Shown in pieces: positions 43,243 through 51,982 of a stretch of DNA of 64,000 nucleotides. The stretch comes from an uncultured Saccharospirillaceae bacterium. GTDB lineage: Bacteria > Pseudomonadota > Gammaproteobacteria > Pseudomonadales > Oceanobacteraceae. Position numbers and translations under genes: made by a program. The notes beneath the pieces were generated by a model. The model saw only the letters and a list, made by a program, of their open reading frames with translations. It was not told where the DNA came from and did not search any database. Where the stretch lies: assembly GCA_947503895.1 (NCBI GenBank), contig CANNFT010000011.1, forward strand, positions 1 to 64,000. The letters are read 5' to 3'. Positions within the stretch are counted from its first letter, which is position 1. Each line of letters opens with the position of its first letter.

Positions 43243-44604
43243 ATGACGCATGTTGATATCAACGAGCTAAAAGCAAAAAACAAAGACTACGTACTGCAAC
43301 CGGCATCCTCCATTACGGCATTACTGAGCAATGGACCGCAGATGATTTGTTCCGCTAAGGGCAGTACGATCACGGATTCAGATGGGCAGTCCTACCTAGA
43401 CGCAGTAGGCGGTCTTTGGTGTGTCAACGTCGGGTATGGACGCAAAGAACTGGCGCAAGTGATGAGTGAGGCTTCTGAACAACTGGCTTACTACCACACC
43501 TTTAGCAATGCCTCGAACCCTTGGCAGGTTCAACTAGCGGAGAAGCTGGTCTCAATCGCGCCAGCAGGCTTGGGTAAAGTATTCTTCGGTAATGGTGGCA
43601 GCGATGCCAATGACACACTCGTTAAAATTGCGTGGCATTACCACAGCCTACGCGGTAAACCGACCAAAACGAAAGTCATCGCGCGCGAGCAAGCCTACCA
43701 CGGCACGTCCATCAGCACCGCCAGTTTGACGGGGTTAGGAGGGTTTCACAAAGAGTTTCCATTGCCTTTGGACTTTGTGTTGCGCACCGACTGCCCGCAC
43801 TTTTACACCCGTGGCCAAGCGGGCGAAACCGAAGCACAATTCTGTGATCGGATGATAAATAACGTACAACAATTGATTGATGAGGAAGGTGCCGATAATA
43901 TCGCGGCCTTTTTCGCTGAGCCTATCCATGCGGCAGGTGGCATTATTGAACCGCCGGCCGGATATTATCGAAAATTGAAAGCCTTGCTACAGCAGCATGA
44001 TATCTTGCTGGTGGTGGACGAAGTAGTGTGTGGATATGGGCGTCTAGGCAGTTGGTTTGGTTCTCAATTGTTAGATATTGAACCTGATATGCTGAGTTCG
44101 GCAAAAGGCTTAACCAGTGGATACTTCCCCATGTCGGCTGCTTTGATCAGCGACGAAATTTGGGAGGTCATGAGACAAGGCTCAGAAAAGCTAGGCGCAT
44201 TTTCACATGGCTACACCTACTCAGGGCATCCTGTGGGTGCGGCTGTCGCATTGGCTAATATTCAGTTAATTGAAAATGAAGGCTTAGTGGAAGCCGCACG
44301 TGATAACGGCGCATACCTGCACCGCTCATTGGAGCAATCGCTGGGCAGCCATCCAAATGTGGGTGAGATTCGTGGGCGTGGATTGCTGGCGGGGGTTCAA
44401 CTGGTGGCTGACAAAGACAGCAAGACATTGCCAGACCCCGCTGAAAAATGGCCACTGAAGGTGACCAATGCGGTCAAAGCGTCAGGTGTTATCGTGCGCC
44501 CGCTGCCGAGCGTAGGTACAATAGCGATATCGCCACCGTTGGTGATCACTCGTGCTGAGATTGATCGACTCGTGGGTGCATTAAGTCAGGCCATCGCCTT
44601 CTAA
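43243..44604 (+). CDS. Class III aminotransferase (omega-aminotransferase type)
   Basis: 453 residues. PLP enzyme with the cofactor region FGNGGSDANDTLVKIAWHYH near 117, the Asp in LLVVDEVVCGYGRLG near 257 and the Schiff-base Lys in SSAKGLTSGYFPMSA near 288. Length and wording resemble diamine/beta-alanine pyruvate transaminases (SpuC-like) rather than the 400-residue AstC/ArgD group. Divergent from the ast operon and next to an Lrp/AsnC gene. It may act on N-succinylornithine (the missing AstC step) or on putrescine-type amines. Intact frame. Confidence 0.85.
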   Translation: MTHVDINELKAKNKDYVLQPASSITALLSNGPQMICSAKGSTITDSDGQSYLDAVGGLWCVNVGYGRKELAQVMSEASEQLAYYHTFSNASNPWQVQLAEKLVSIAPAGLGKVFFGNGGSDANDTLVKIAWHYHSLRGKPTKTKVIAREQAYHGTSISTASLTGLGGFHKEFPLPLDFVLRTDCPHFYTRGQAGETEAQFCDRMINNVQQLIDEEGADNIAAFFAEPIHAAGGIIEPPAGYYRKLKALLQQHDILLVVDEVVCGYGRLGSWFGSQLLDIEPDMLSSAKGLTSGYFPMSAALISDEIWEVMRQGSEKLGAFSHGYTYSGHPVGAAVALANIQLIENEGLVEAARDNGAYLHRSLEQSLGSHPNVGEIRGRGLLAGVQLVADKDSKTLPDPAEKWPLKVTNAVKASGVIVRPLPSVGTIAISPPLVITRAEIDRLVGALSQAIAF

Positions 44605-44699
44605 GCGCTGGCAAATTAAACAGGGCCCAACTTGCTGAAAGCCGGTTGGGTCGAACACCGTTGAATAGTCATAGTTGAGTTGTAATTGGTGGTGAACGT

Positions 44700-45182
44700 A
44701 TGAAACAGGCGAACAGTCTGGATCGTCTGGATCTGAAAATGTTACAGATTCTGCAAAGCCAGGGCCGTATCACGAATAAAGAGTTGGCTGATCAGGTCAA
44801 TCTTTCTGCAAGTGCTTGTCACCAACGCTTGCAGCGCTTGCTCGACGATGAATGGATCTTGGGGTTTACCGGGCAAATCAATATCCAGCGACTGTGTGAG
44901 CCGGTGCAATGCATTGCGACGATTTCCATGAGTAGTCATGCACCCGACACCTTCCGCTTTCTGGAAAAGCGTATAGAGGCGGTCCCAGAGGCGCTAGAAG
45001 CCTATACCGTGAGTGGCAGCTGTGACTTTATTATTCACTTCGCTTGCTCTCAAATGAGCCGCTATATGGCATTGACCAATGCGTTGATCCAAGATTGCCC
45101 AGAAATTAGCAATATCAACACCCATGTGGTGTTAAAACAAACGAAGAGTTTTACTGGCTTTCCGCTGAACGAATTACTCTGA
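44700..45182 (+). CDS. Lrp/AsnC family transcriptional regulator
   Basis: 160 residues. N-terminal helix-turn-helix (about 8-55: LDLKMLQILQSQGRITNKEL, LSASACHQRLQRLL) and C-terminal RAM domain with EALEAYTVSGSCDFIIHFAC. It follows the aminotransferase by 95 bases in the same direction and faces the ast operon, so control of ast genes by an amino acid ligand is likely but inferred. Confidence 0.88.
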   Translation: MKQANSLDRLDLKMLQILQSQGRITNKELADQVNLSASACHQRLQRLLDDEWILGFTGQINIQRLCEPVQCIATISMSSHAPDTFRFLEKRIEAVPEALEAYTVSGSCDFIIHFACSQMSRYMALTNALIQDCPEISNINTHVVLKQTKSFTGFPLNELL

Positions 45183-45489
45183 TCGGGAAGCCCACTTAGG
45201 CGGATGCACAGAGATCATGTTGATTGTGGTCATGTCCGGCTTAGCTGATTGCACAGTCAGTCTAATGCGGTACAAAACGTGCTCCGTCAAAGCATAACAA
45301 TAAAAGCGATGCAAAATCTGAAGGCTCAATGGGGGGCTGGTGCTAAGTGACCAGACATTCGGGCTCATAATAGATTGGCTTTAGCGGTCAGACCGTTAAA
45401 ATGCACGTCGCTGTAGATACTGACAGGAGACCGATATGGGTCTACAAATGCAGAAGACCAATACCGGACCAGAATTCCAGGAGGCCGCA

Positions 45490-46263
45490 ATGGCTGATGA
45501 AGTTGCTCCATTGGTGGCCACCGATATCCATAAAACCTTTGGGGATAATGAAGTATTAAAAGGTATTTCCCTTGAAGCCGGAAAGGGTGATGTGATCTCT
45601 GTTCTCGGCTCTTCTGGTTCGGGCAAAAGTACCTTCCTGCGCTGCATAAACATGTTGGAAATCCCCACCGCTGGTGACATTCAAGTGCACGGTGAAAAAG
45701 TTCTGTTCACCACAGATAAGCAAGGTGAGCGTGTACCGGCAGATATTCGTCAAGTAGAGCGTATGCGTGCTCAACTCTCCATGGTATTCCAAAGCTTCAA
45801 CCTCTGGTCGCACATGACGGTGATGGAAAACATCATCGAAGCGCCTGTTCAAGTGTTGGGATTGAACAAGAAAGAAGCCATAGAGCGTGCTGCTGAGCAT
45901 TTGAATCGAGTGGGCTTATACGATCGCAAAGATTACTACCCCGCGCATATGTCGGGTGGCCAGCAACAACGAGCGGCGATCGCACGGGCCCTCGCCATGG
46001 ACCCAGAAGTCATGCTATTTGATGAGCCAACATCAGCCTTAGACCCAGAATTAGTGGGTGAGGTACTCAAGGTGATGCGGGGTTTGGCAGAAGAGGGAAG
46101 AACCATGGTCGTGGTCACGCACGAAATGGCATTTGCCCGTGATGTGTCCAATAAAGTGATGTTTTTACACGAAGGACGGATAGAAGAATTTGGTTCTCCA
46201 AAGAATGTGTTTAATAATCCATCTTCGGAGCGCTTCAAACAGTTTATTTCCTCAGTGTACTGA
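45490..46263 (+). CDS. Basic amino acid ABC transporter, ATP-binding protein
   Basis: 257 residues from ATG at 45490 (MADEVAPLVATDIHKTF), five bases after a perfect AGGAGG. A second in-frame ATG at 45436 also has AGGAGA at good spacing, giving 18 extra residues, so two forms are possible. Walker A GSSGSGKS, signature MSGGQQQR and Walker B VMLFDEPTSALD are intact. High similarity in wording to HisP/ArtP/AotP. Drives import of arginine, ornithine or histidine with the binding protein and two permeases that follow. Confidence 0.92.
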   Translation: MADEVAPLVATDIHKTFGDNEVLKGISLEAGKGDVISVLGSSGSGKSTFLRCINMLEIPTAGDIQVHGEKVLFTTDKQGERVPADIRQVERMRAQLSMVFQSFNLWSHMTVMENIIEAPVQVLGLNKKEAIERAAEHLNRVGLYDRKDYYPAHMSGGQQQRAAIARALAMDPEVMLFDEPTSALDPELVGEVLKVMRGLAEEGRTMVVVTHEMAFARDVSNKVMFLHEGRIEEFGSPKNVFNNPSSERFKQFISSVY

Positions 46264-46461
46264 TTGAACAAAAAGCGCACTTGCAGTGTGGTTTTCACGC
46301 TGCAGAGGTGTTCGTTGGGGGAGAGCGAACACATGCGTCAGCCGACCGGTGTGTCGTGTCGCTGGCGTCTTGAGCAAATGATTCACTTGATCAGACGTAC
46401 AAGTGCTGCAACACAAACACCGACCTTCAGGTTGGATAAATAAAAAAACGGAGTAAAAATA

Positions 46462-47220
46462 ATGAAAAAAACGCTAATTGCCTTGGCAGGGCTTCTCGCT
46501 ATCAGTTCAGCTTCTCAAGCTGGAGACATCAAAACCATCCGTGTTGGGGTTGACTCTCCATACCCTCCATTCGAATTCAAAAAGCCTGACGGTTCTTTAA
46601 CCGGCTTTGAAATTGAGTTGGGTAACGAAGTGTGTAAAGAAGTGACTGGTAAAGAGTGTGAGTGGGTTGTTCAAGCTTGGGACGGTATCATCCCTGGCCT
46701 TCAATCTCGTAAATACGACATGATCTTTTCTTCGATGACCATTAACGAAGACCGTAAAAAGCACGTTCTGTTCTCTGAGCCTTACTACATGACACCGTCT
46801 GCGTTCTTCGCCCCAGTAAAAGGCAAGTTTGACGCAAAAGTGACCAAAGGTAAGCGTATTGGTGTTCAACGCGCCACGGTTCAAGACAAGTACATCACTG
46901 ATATGGTGAAAGGCGCTGAAGTGGTTCGTTACACCTCTGCCGATGACATGCGTGTTGACCTAGAAGGCGGACGCTTAGACGCGATCTTTGTTGACGCACC
47001 GGTCGGTCTAGACATGTTAAAAGATAAGAAAGATTTCGCTCAAGCGGGTGAAATGATTAAAGACCCTGTCAGCATCTTCGGTGTGGGCATCGGTGCTGCT
47101 TTCCGTAAGCGTGACAAAGACCTTGAGCAAAAGGTGAGTGCTGCGCTTGAGAAGTTGAAGAAGAACGGCACTTACGACGTGATTATGAAGAAGTACTTCA
47201 CGTTCGACATTAAAGTATAA
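46462..47220 (+). CDS. Periplasmic basic amino acid-binding protein (ArgT/AotJ-like)
   Basis: 252 residues. Signal peptide MKKTLIALAGLLAISSASQA. The mature part RVGVDSPYPPFEFKKPDG and SGGR-like SLTGFEIELGNEVCKE follow the type II periplasmic binding fold; FSSMTINEDRKKHVLFSEPY and RIGVQRATVQDKY line the ligand pocket. It binds arginine/ornithine/lysine-type ligands in this family. Followed by a strong hairpin with a T-rich tail, which should leave the binding protein in excess over the permeases. Confidence 0.92.
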   Translation: MKKTLIALAGLLAISSASQAGDIKTIRVGVDSPYPPFEFKKPDGSLTGFEIELGNEVCKEVTGKECEWVVQAWDGIIPGLQSRKYDMIFSSMTINEDRKKHVLFSEPYYMTPSAFFAPVKGKFDAKVTKGKRIGVQRATVQDKYITDMVKGAEVVRYTSADDMRVDLEGGRLDAIFVDAPVGLDMLKDKKDFAQAGEMIKDPVSIFGVGIGAAFRKRDKDLEQKVSAALEKLKKNGTYDVIMKKYFTFDIKV

Positions 47221-47237
47221 ACCTTTAAATGTCGGTT

Positions 47238-47269
47238 AGGTGGCTGCGTGCAGCCACCTGTTTATTTTT
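47238..47269 (+). terminator. Terminator/attenuating hairpin after the binding-protein gene
   Basis: AGGTGGCTGC-GT-GCAGCCACCT followed by TGTTTATTTTTC. It separates the binding-protein gene from the permease genes and fits the common ratio control in ABC importers. Confidence 0.75.
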
Positions 47270-47590
47270 CAGTGAGTTGTTTCAACGCAACATGCAATGA
47301 GCAATTTACTTGAGCCGGATTGCCGAAAAATAACAAAACCAAATGGGCAATACCTAAAGTTTATCGCACTCATCTGTTTGAATTTTAAAGCGCTGAGTGA
47401 GCTGCATGACAGAGATGCATTAGAGATACGCTTCAGCGGCCAGATATTTATAGCATTTTCATCAACATGAGAAACCCAGTTTGCGCCTATGCATTTGCAA
47501 TGTGATTGCCATTACAAATGACAAAGCCAACAACCTTTTGTTGAGAAAGTAAATTCGCGCTGACTTTATATTTTTATCAGAGCACATTAT
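47270..47590. other. Spacer before the permease genes
   Basis: 321 bases, AT-rich, no credible gene. A possible promoter TTGAGA (47541) with TTTATA (47565) at 18-base spacing sits just before the first permease. Nothing else recognised. Confidence 0.4.
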
Positions 47591-48298
47591 ATGTTGGATC
47601 TTCATGGTTATGGGCCATCCATTTTTGGTGGGGCCATATTAACAATTGAGCTTGCTGTACTTTCTCTTGTCATTGCTTTTTTGCTAGGACTGATTGGTGC
47701 CAGTGCAAAATTATCAAAGCGCCGTACACCTCGCTATATGGCGACCGCGTACACCACCGTTATTCGGGGTGTGCCTGATTTAGTCTTGATGTTTTTAATT
47801 TATTACGGCGGTTTAAATGGCTTAAATGCCGTAACAGATTGGCTATACGAAATATCGGATGGAGAGATCGACATGGTCATCCGATTCAATGAATTTGCTG
47901 CGGGTGTCGTCACGATTGGTTTTATTTACGGTGCGTACATGGCCGAAACATTTCGGGGTGCTTTTTTAGCCGTGGATCATGGTCAAATAGAAGCGGGCAA
48001 GGCTTATGGCATGACCAGCAAACAAATTTTTAAGCGCATTATGTTCCCACAGATGATGCGTCATGCCTTACCAGGTTTGGGAAATAACTGGCAAGTTTTG
48101 CTAAAAACCACTGCACTGGTGAGCATTATCGGATTATCGGACATGGTTAAATTGGCCACTGATGCCGCAAAATCGGTGGGTGAGCCTTTCCTTTTCTTTA
48201 TCCCGGTGGCGTTGGTGTATCTTGTTTTAACGGCATTGTCAGAGTGGGGATTCAGAATTTTACGAGTACGTTACAGTGCTGGCGTGGTGGGAGCATAA
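47591..48298 (+). CDS. Basic amino acid ABC transporter permease (HisQ/AotQ-like)
   Basis: 235 residues with five membrane helices. The conserved EAA loop is EAGKAYGMTSKQIFKRIMFP near residue 135 and YTTVIRGVPDLVLMFLIYYG near 55 is typical of the HisQ type. Acts with the HisM-like partner three bases downstream and the ATP-binding protein upstream. Confidence 0.92.
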   Translation: MLDLHGYGPSIFGGAILTIELAVLSLVIAFLLGLIGASAKLSKRRTPRYMATAYTTVIRGVPDLVLMFLIYYGGLNGLNAVTDWLYEISDGEIDMVIRFNEFAAGVVTIGFIYGAYMAETFRGAFLAVDHGQIEAGKAYGMTSKQIFKRIMFPQMMRHALPGLGNNWQVLLKTTALVSIIGLSDMVKLATDAAKSVGEPFLFFIPVALVYLVLTALSEWGFRILRVRYSAGVVGA

Positions 48299-48301
48299 AC
48301 G

Positions 48302-49015
48302 ATGGAAACACTCATTGCGTTAATCGACCAGAATGAAATTTTTACCTTTAGTGCATTGGTGCACTATTGGGACGGTATGGTCAATACCGTTCAGCTAGTG
48401 TTTTTATCCTTGCTTGCCGGATTAATATTAGCCGTGCCGTTAGCCATCATGCGCACTTCTAAAAACCCTTTTATTAATTATCCGGTTTGGTTTTACACTT
48501 ATATTTTCCGCGGCACTCCCTTATTGATTCAGCTGTATATGATTTATTACGGTGTGACGCTGATTGACGGCATTCAAGATTCCGTTTGGTGGGTCATATT
48601 CGAGCATGCTTATTACCCGTGTTTAATTGCGTTTGGATTAAACACAGCAGCTTATACGACGGAAATTTTCCGTGGTGTCATTGAAGCGACAGATCAAGGC
48701 GAAATTGAAGCGGCTAAGGCTTATGGTATGGGTTGGGCAAAGCGAATGCGTCGCATAATTTTGCCGAGCGCCTTCCGTCGAGCGATTCCTGCGTACAGCA
48801 ATGAAGTGATTTTTATGTTGCACGGTAGTGCAATTGCTTCAACGGTAACGATTTTGGATTTAACCGGTGCAGCGCGAGATATTTATGCGCAGCATTACAC
48901 GGCGTTTCCGCCCTTCATGTTTGCGGCGGCTTTGTATTTGGCGCTGACCTTTACTATTATTTTGATCTTCAAACAATTAGAAAACCGGTTGCTGGCACAT
49001 TTACAGCCAAGGTAA
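48302..49015 (+). CDS. Basic amino acid ABC transporter permease (HisM/AotM-like)
   Basis: 237 residues. YTYIFRGTPLLIQLYMIYYG near residue 64 and the EAA loop EAAKAYGMGWAKRMRRIILP near 138 identify the second permease of the pair. Its operon ends in a terminator 40 bases later. The import system stands beside the arginine succinyltransferase pathway, suggesting arginine/ornithine as substrate. Confidence 0.92.
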   Translation: METLIALIDQNEIFTFSALVHYWDGMVNTVQLVFLSLLAGLILAVPLAIMRTSKNPFINYPVWFYTYIFRGTPLLIQLYMIYYGVTLIDGIQDSVWWVIFEHAYYPCLIAFGLNTAAYTTEIFRGVIEATDQGEIEAAKAYGMGWAKRMRRIILPSAFRRAIPAYSNEVIFMLHGSAIASTVTILDLTGAARDIYAQHYTAFPPFMFAAALYLALTFTIILIFKQLENRLLAHLQPR

Positions 49016-49052
49016 GCGAATGCAACCTACGTGAAAAAACACGTTTAAAACG

Positions 49053-49088
49053 AAACCCAGTTCTGCATTCGCATGACTGGGTTTTTTT
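49053..49088 (+). terminator. Rho-independent terminator after the permeases
   Basis: ACCCAGT pairs with ACTGGGT, with an internal TGC/GCA stem around ATTC, and is followed by seven T. Ends the transporter operon. Confidence 0.85.
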
Positions 49089-49269
49089 ATATTTGTGCTT
49101 TGCGCTTATTACCTCAGCATAAATTTAGAGGACGAACAAAGATGTGTAAAACCGGTATCGTTATCACACTTAGGTTCCCATAATAGGGTCGAGCAGCTTT
49201 ACTGAATAAAAGTGCCAACAAATGCTCGAACAAGAAATGTGTTCTTGATCCACAGGCAGAGTGAGTTTC

Positions 49270-50781
49270 ATGGCAGCATTGACGAATAGACATTACAGCT
49301 TGAGTGCTTGGTGGGGGTTTTTACTGACAGTGTTGTGGGGCTGCACAGCTGTTCCTCCCCTTGAACGCCCAGAATCGCCCACACCGTTAACCAACACTGG
49401 CTTGAAGGTCGAAGATGCATGGTGGCTGGCGTTCAAAGACGATGTCTTAAATCAGTTGATCGAAACGGGTCGACAGCAAAACTTAGATCTAAAAGTATCA
49501 TTAGCGCGACTCAAGCAAAGCCAAGCCATTTGGGATGCTGCGGGCAGTGCTCATTGGCCGACATTAAACGGCCATGTTCAGAGGTCATCGACGCAGAGCC
49601 AGTCGTCAGCGGGCATTACTGACACTAGCCAACAGTGGCAATTAGGGCTCAGTGCCAGCTATGAACTGGATTTTTGGGGACGCATTGATGCTGGAGATAC
49701 GGCAGCAGAATGGGGGTATTACGCCAGTCAAGCCAATCATCAAGTGCTGCAAAACACCGTAGCCGCACAAATTGCGCGATCTTGGTTTGGGTGGCTACTA
49801 GAGCGGCAAAAAGTCGAATTATTATTACAGCAACAACAATGGTTAGAAACGGGGCTAAAGGTCATTGAAGGGCGCTTTGCACGTGGAAAGGTCAGTGTCT
49901 CTGATGTGTGGCAACAAAAACAATTGATTGAGTCAGTGAAGGGCGATCTAAATTTAGCACTTCGACGTGAGCGCTTACATACGCAGTCGTTAAACGTCTG
50001 GTTAGGCGGTCAGTTGATGGCGACTTATCCACAGCTGTTTCTGCCGCCCATACCTGTTGCAACCGCCCAGCAAGCAGCTATCTCCACTCCATTTAACGCT
50101 GCGCTGCTATTACCTGAATTGCATTCACTGCCAACTGCCATTGCCAGTGATGCACTTCAGAGCCGGCCGGATGTTATGGCCGCTTACTACACATTACAGC
50201 AATCGAACGCCCAATTGGCGGTTGCAGTGAGCAATCGCTATCCCCGTTTCACACTCAGCGCAAGCTACACGGCGGCAGACAGTTCTTTGGCCGATGTATT
50301 GGATAATTGGACGACTCAGTTAATTGCCGGACTGGTGATGCCACTCATCGATGGTGGCAGTTTACGGGCTAAAGTACGTCAGCAAGAAGCGGCCTTAGAG
50401 GCAGAGCTGCTGACTTATCAACAAACCCTACTAGAAGCGGCACAGGAAGTAGAAGGTGCCATGGTCAATGATCGCCAACAATTCCACTATTATGAAAGCA
50501 TACGCATTCAACTGCGTTTATCTCGGCAAACCTATGATCTGTTAGATCAGCGTTATCGTAAGGGACTAGGTGACTACTTAAATTTACTCACAGCACAACA
50601 GAATTTATTGCAGCTACAGCGACGTGTTTTGGAAGCTCAATGGCAGCATGTTGATTATCGCGTTCAATTCTTTCAAGCACTATCAACACCAGAATTTAGG
50701 CTTGCCCAAGACGATCGCCCAATACCGCTGAGAGAAGACACCGCCCGCTCGCGGGCTAAGGTAAGCAACCATGTCGACTAA
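49270..50781 (+). CDS. RND efflux outer membrane factor (TolC/OprM-type lipoprotein)
   Basis: 503 residues from ATG at 49270 (MAALTNRHYSLSAWWGFLLT); a GTG nine bases upstream is less likely. Lipobox TVLWGC at about residue 24. Two repeats of the outer membrane efflux fold follow: DVLNQLIETGRQQNLDLKVS and the characteristic PDVMAAYYTLQQSNAQLAVA near 300. First gene of a three-gene RND operon, overlapping the adaptor gene by 11 bases. It forms the outer membrane exit duct. Confidence 0.9.
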   Translation: MAALTNRHYSLSAWWGFLLTVLWGCTAVPPLERPESPTPLTNTGLKVEDAWWLAFKDDVLNQLIETGRQQNLDLKVSLARLKQSQAIWDAAGSAHWPTLNGHVQRSSTQSQSSAGITDTSQQWQLGLSASYELDFWGRIDAGDTAAEWGYYASQANHQVLQNTVAAQIARSWFGWLLERQKVELLLQQQQWLETGLKVIEGRFARGKVSVSDVWQQKQLIESVKGDLNLALRRERLHTQSLNVWLGGQLMATYPQLFLPPIPVATAQQAAISTPFNAALLLPELHSLPTAIASDALQSRPDVMAAYYTLQQSNAQLAVAVSNRYPRFTLSASYTAADSSLADVLDNWTTQLIAGLVMPLIDGGSLRAKVRQQEAALEAELLTYQQTLLEAAQEVEGAMVNDRQQFHYYESIRIQLRLSRQTYDLLDQRYRKGLGDYLNLLTAQQNLLQLQRRVLEAQWQHVDYRVQFFQALSTPEFRLAQDDRPIPLREDTARSRAKVSNHVD

Positions 50782-51982
50782 TCGTTACTACTTACTGTCG
50801 CTCACGATTGTGATGTTGGGTATTAGTATTGCCATCTTGCAAGTATTAACGGCCCCCAAACCTGGGAAAAAGAAGCCAGAGTCGCGAATTCAGTTGGTTG
50901 AAACAGTGCCCTTGCAGTCATCGGTACAGAGACCATATTGGCAAGCGGGTGGTACCGTTACCGCCTATCAACAATTGTCACTGACCGCCCAAGTGGCCGG
51001 TCGCATTGAATGGATAAACCATCAAGCCGTGCCGGGGGCTTGGCTAAAGAAGGATACGGTTTTAGCGCGGGTCGAAAGCGTTGATTTTGAACTGGCAGTC
51101 ACACAAGCGTTATCGAATTTAGCTCAGGCCAAGGCTGAGTTAGCGGTCGAGCAAGGTCAGGCTGTTTTGGCAAAGGAAGAATTGCAGCTCTCAGGTTCTA
51201 CGTTGTCTGCCAGTGATCGAGCGCTGGTACTGCGTGAGCCGCAAATTGCAGCTGCGCATGCAAAAGTACGGTCTGCGGAAGCCATGGTCAAACAAGCGAG
51301 ACTAAACCAACAACGCACACACATTAAAATGCCATTTGACGGGCAAGTCATGTCGCGCAGTATTTCAGTCGGTGCCAGTATTTCTAATAGCAGTGCGTTA
51401 TTTTCCTTGTTGGACACTTCCCGTTATTGGTTAGAAGTGAAAATACCACAAAGTTTTTTACCTTGGATTGATCAGCAACATCCCGTCGATATTCGCAATC
51501 CGCAAATGTGGCAAGGTGAAGAACGCACCGGCGAAATTCTTTCTATTTTACCAAATGTCGATGCGAAAGATCGGCAAGTGAAAATACTGGTGAATATTCC
51601 TGATCCATTAGGGTTATCACAAGGCACGGGTTTGCAAACCCACCACACGAAAACTAAGCCTGTTTTATTGAATGATTTTGTTGAAGTGACGATTTGGGGG
51701 CGAGATATACAGAATATTTACCAATTCGAAAGTACATTAATGGATGCTGATCACAAAATTTGGGTGGTGAATAAAGACAACCAATTACAGCGTCGAGCGG
51801 TGCGGGTGGAGTATGTGGGGCGAGAAAAAATCTGGGGTAACATTGACGTTCAGGATGGCGACCGACTGCTGCGAAGTAACGTTAAAACGGCATCACCGGG
51901 CATGCGGGTGACCGTTGAAGAAACCAAAGAGAATGTTCTGCCAGCGAATGTAGGCATTAAACAATTAGGTGTGACACCATGA
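50771..51982 (+). CDS. RND efflux periplasmic adaptor
   Basis: 403 residues. N-terminal membrane anchor (YYLLSLTIVMLGISIAILQV), then beta-barrel/lipoyl segments (LTAQVAGRIEWINHQAVPG), an alpha-hairpin (ALSNLAQAKAELAVEQGQAV) and MPFDGQVMSRSISVGASIS, the typical membrane fusion protein order. Bridges the inner membrane pump and the outer membrane factor. Its end overlaps the pump gene by four bases (ATGA). Confidence 0.9.
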   Translation: MSTNRYYLLSLTIVMLGISIAILQVLTAPKPGKKKPESRIQLVETVPLQSSVQRPYWQAGGTVTAYQQLSLTAQVAGRIEWINHQAVPGAWLKKDTVLARVESVDFELAVTQALSNLAQAKAELAVEQGQAVLAKEELQLSGSTLSASDRALVLREPQIAAAHAKVRSAEAMVKQARLNQQRTHIKMPFDGQVMSRSISVGASISNSSALFSLLDTSRYWLEVKIPQSFLPWIDQQHPVDIRNPQMWQGEERTGEILSILPNVDAKDRQVKILVNIPDPLGLSQGTGLQTHHTKTKPVLLNDFVEVTIWGRDIQNIYQFESTLMDADHKIWVVNKDNQLQRRAVRVEYVGREKIWGNIDVQDGDRLLRSNVKTASPGMRVTVEETKENVLPANVGIKQLGVTP

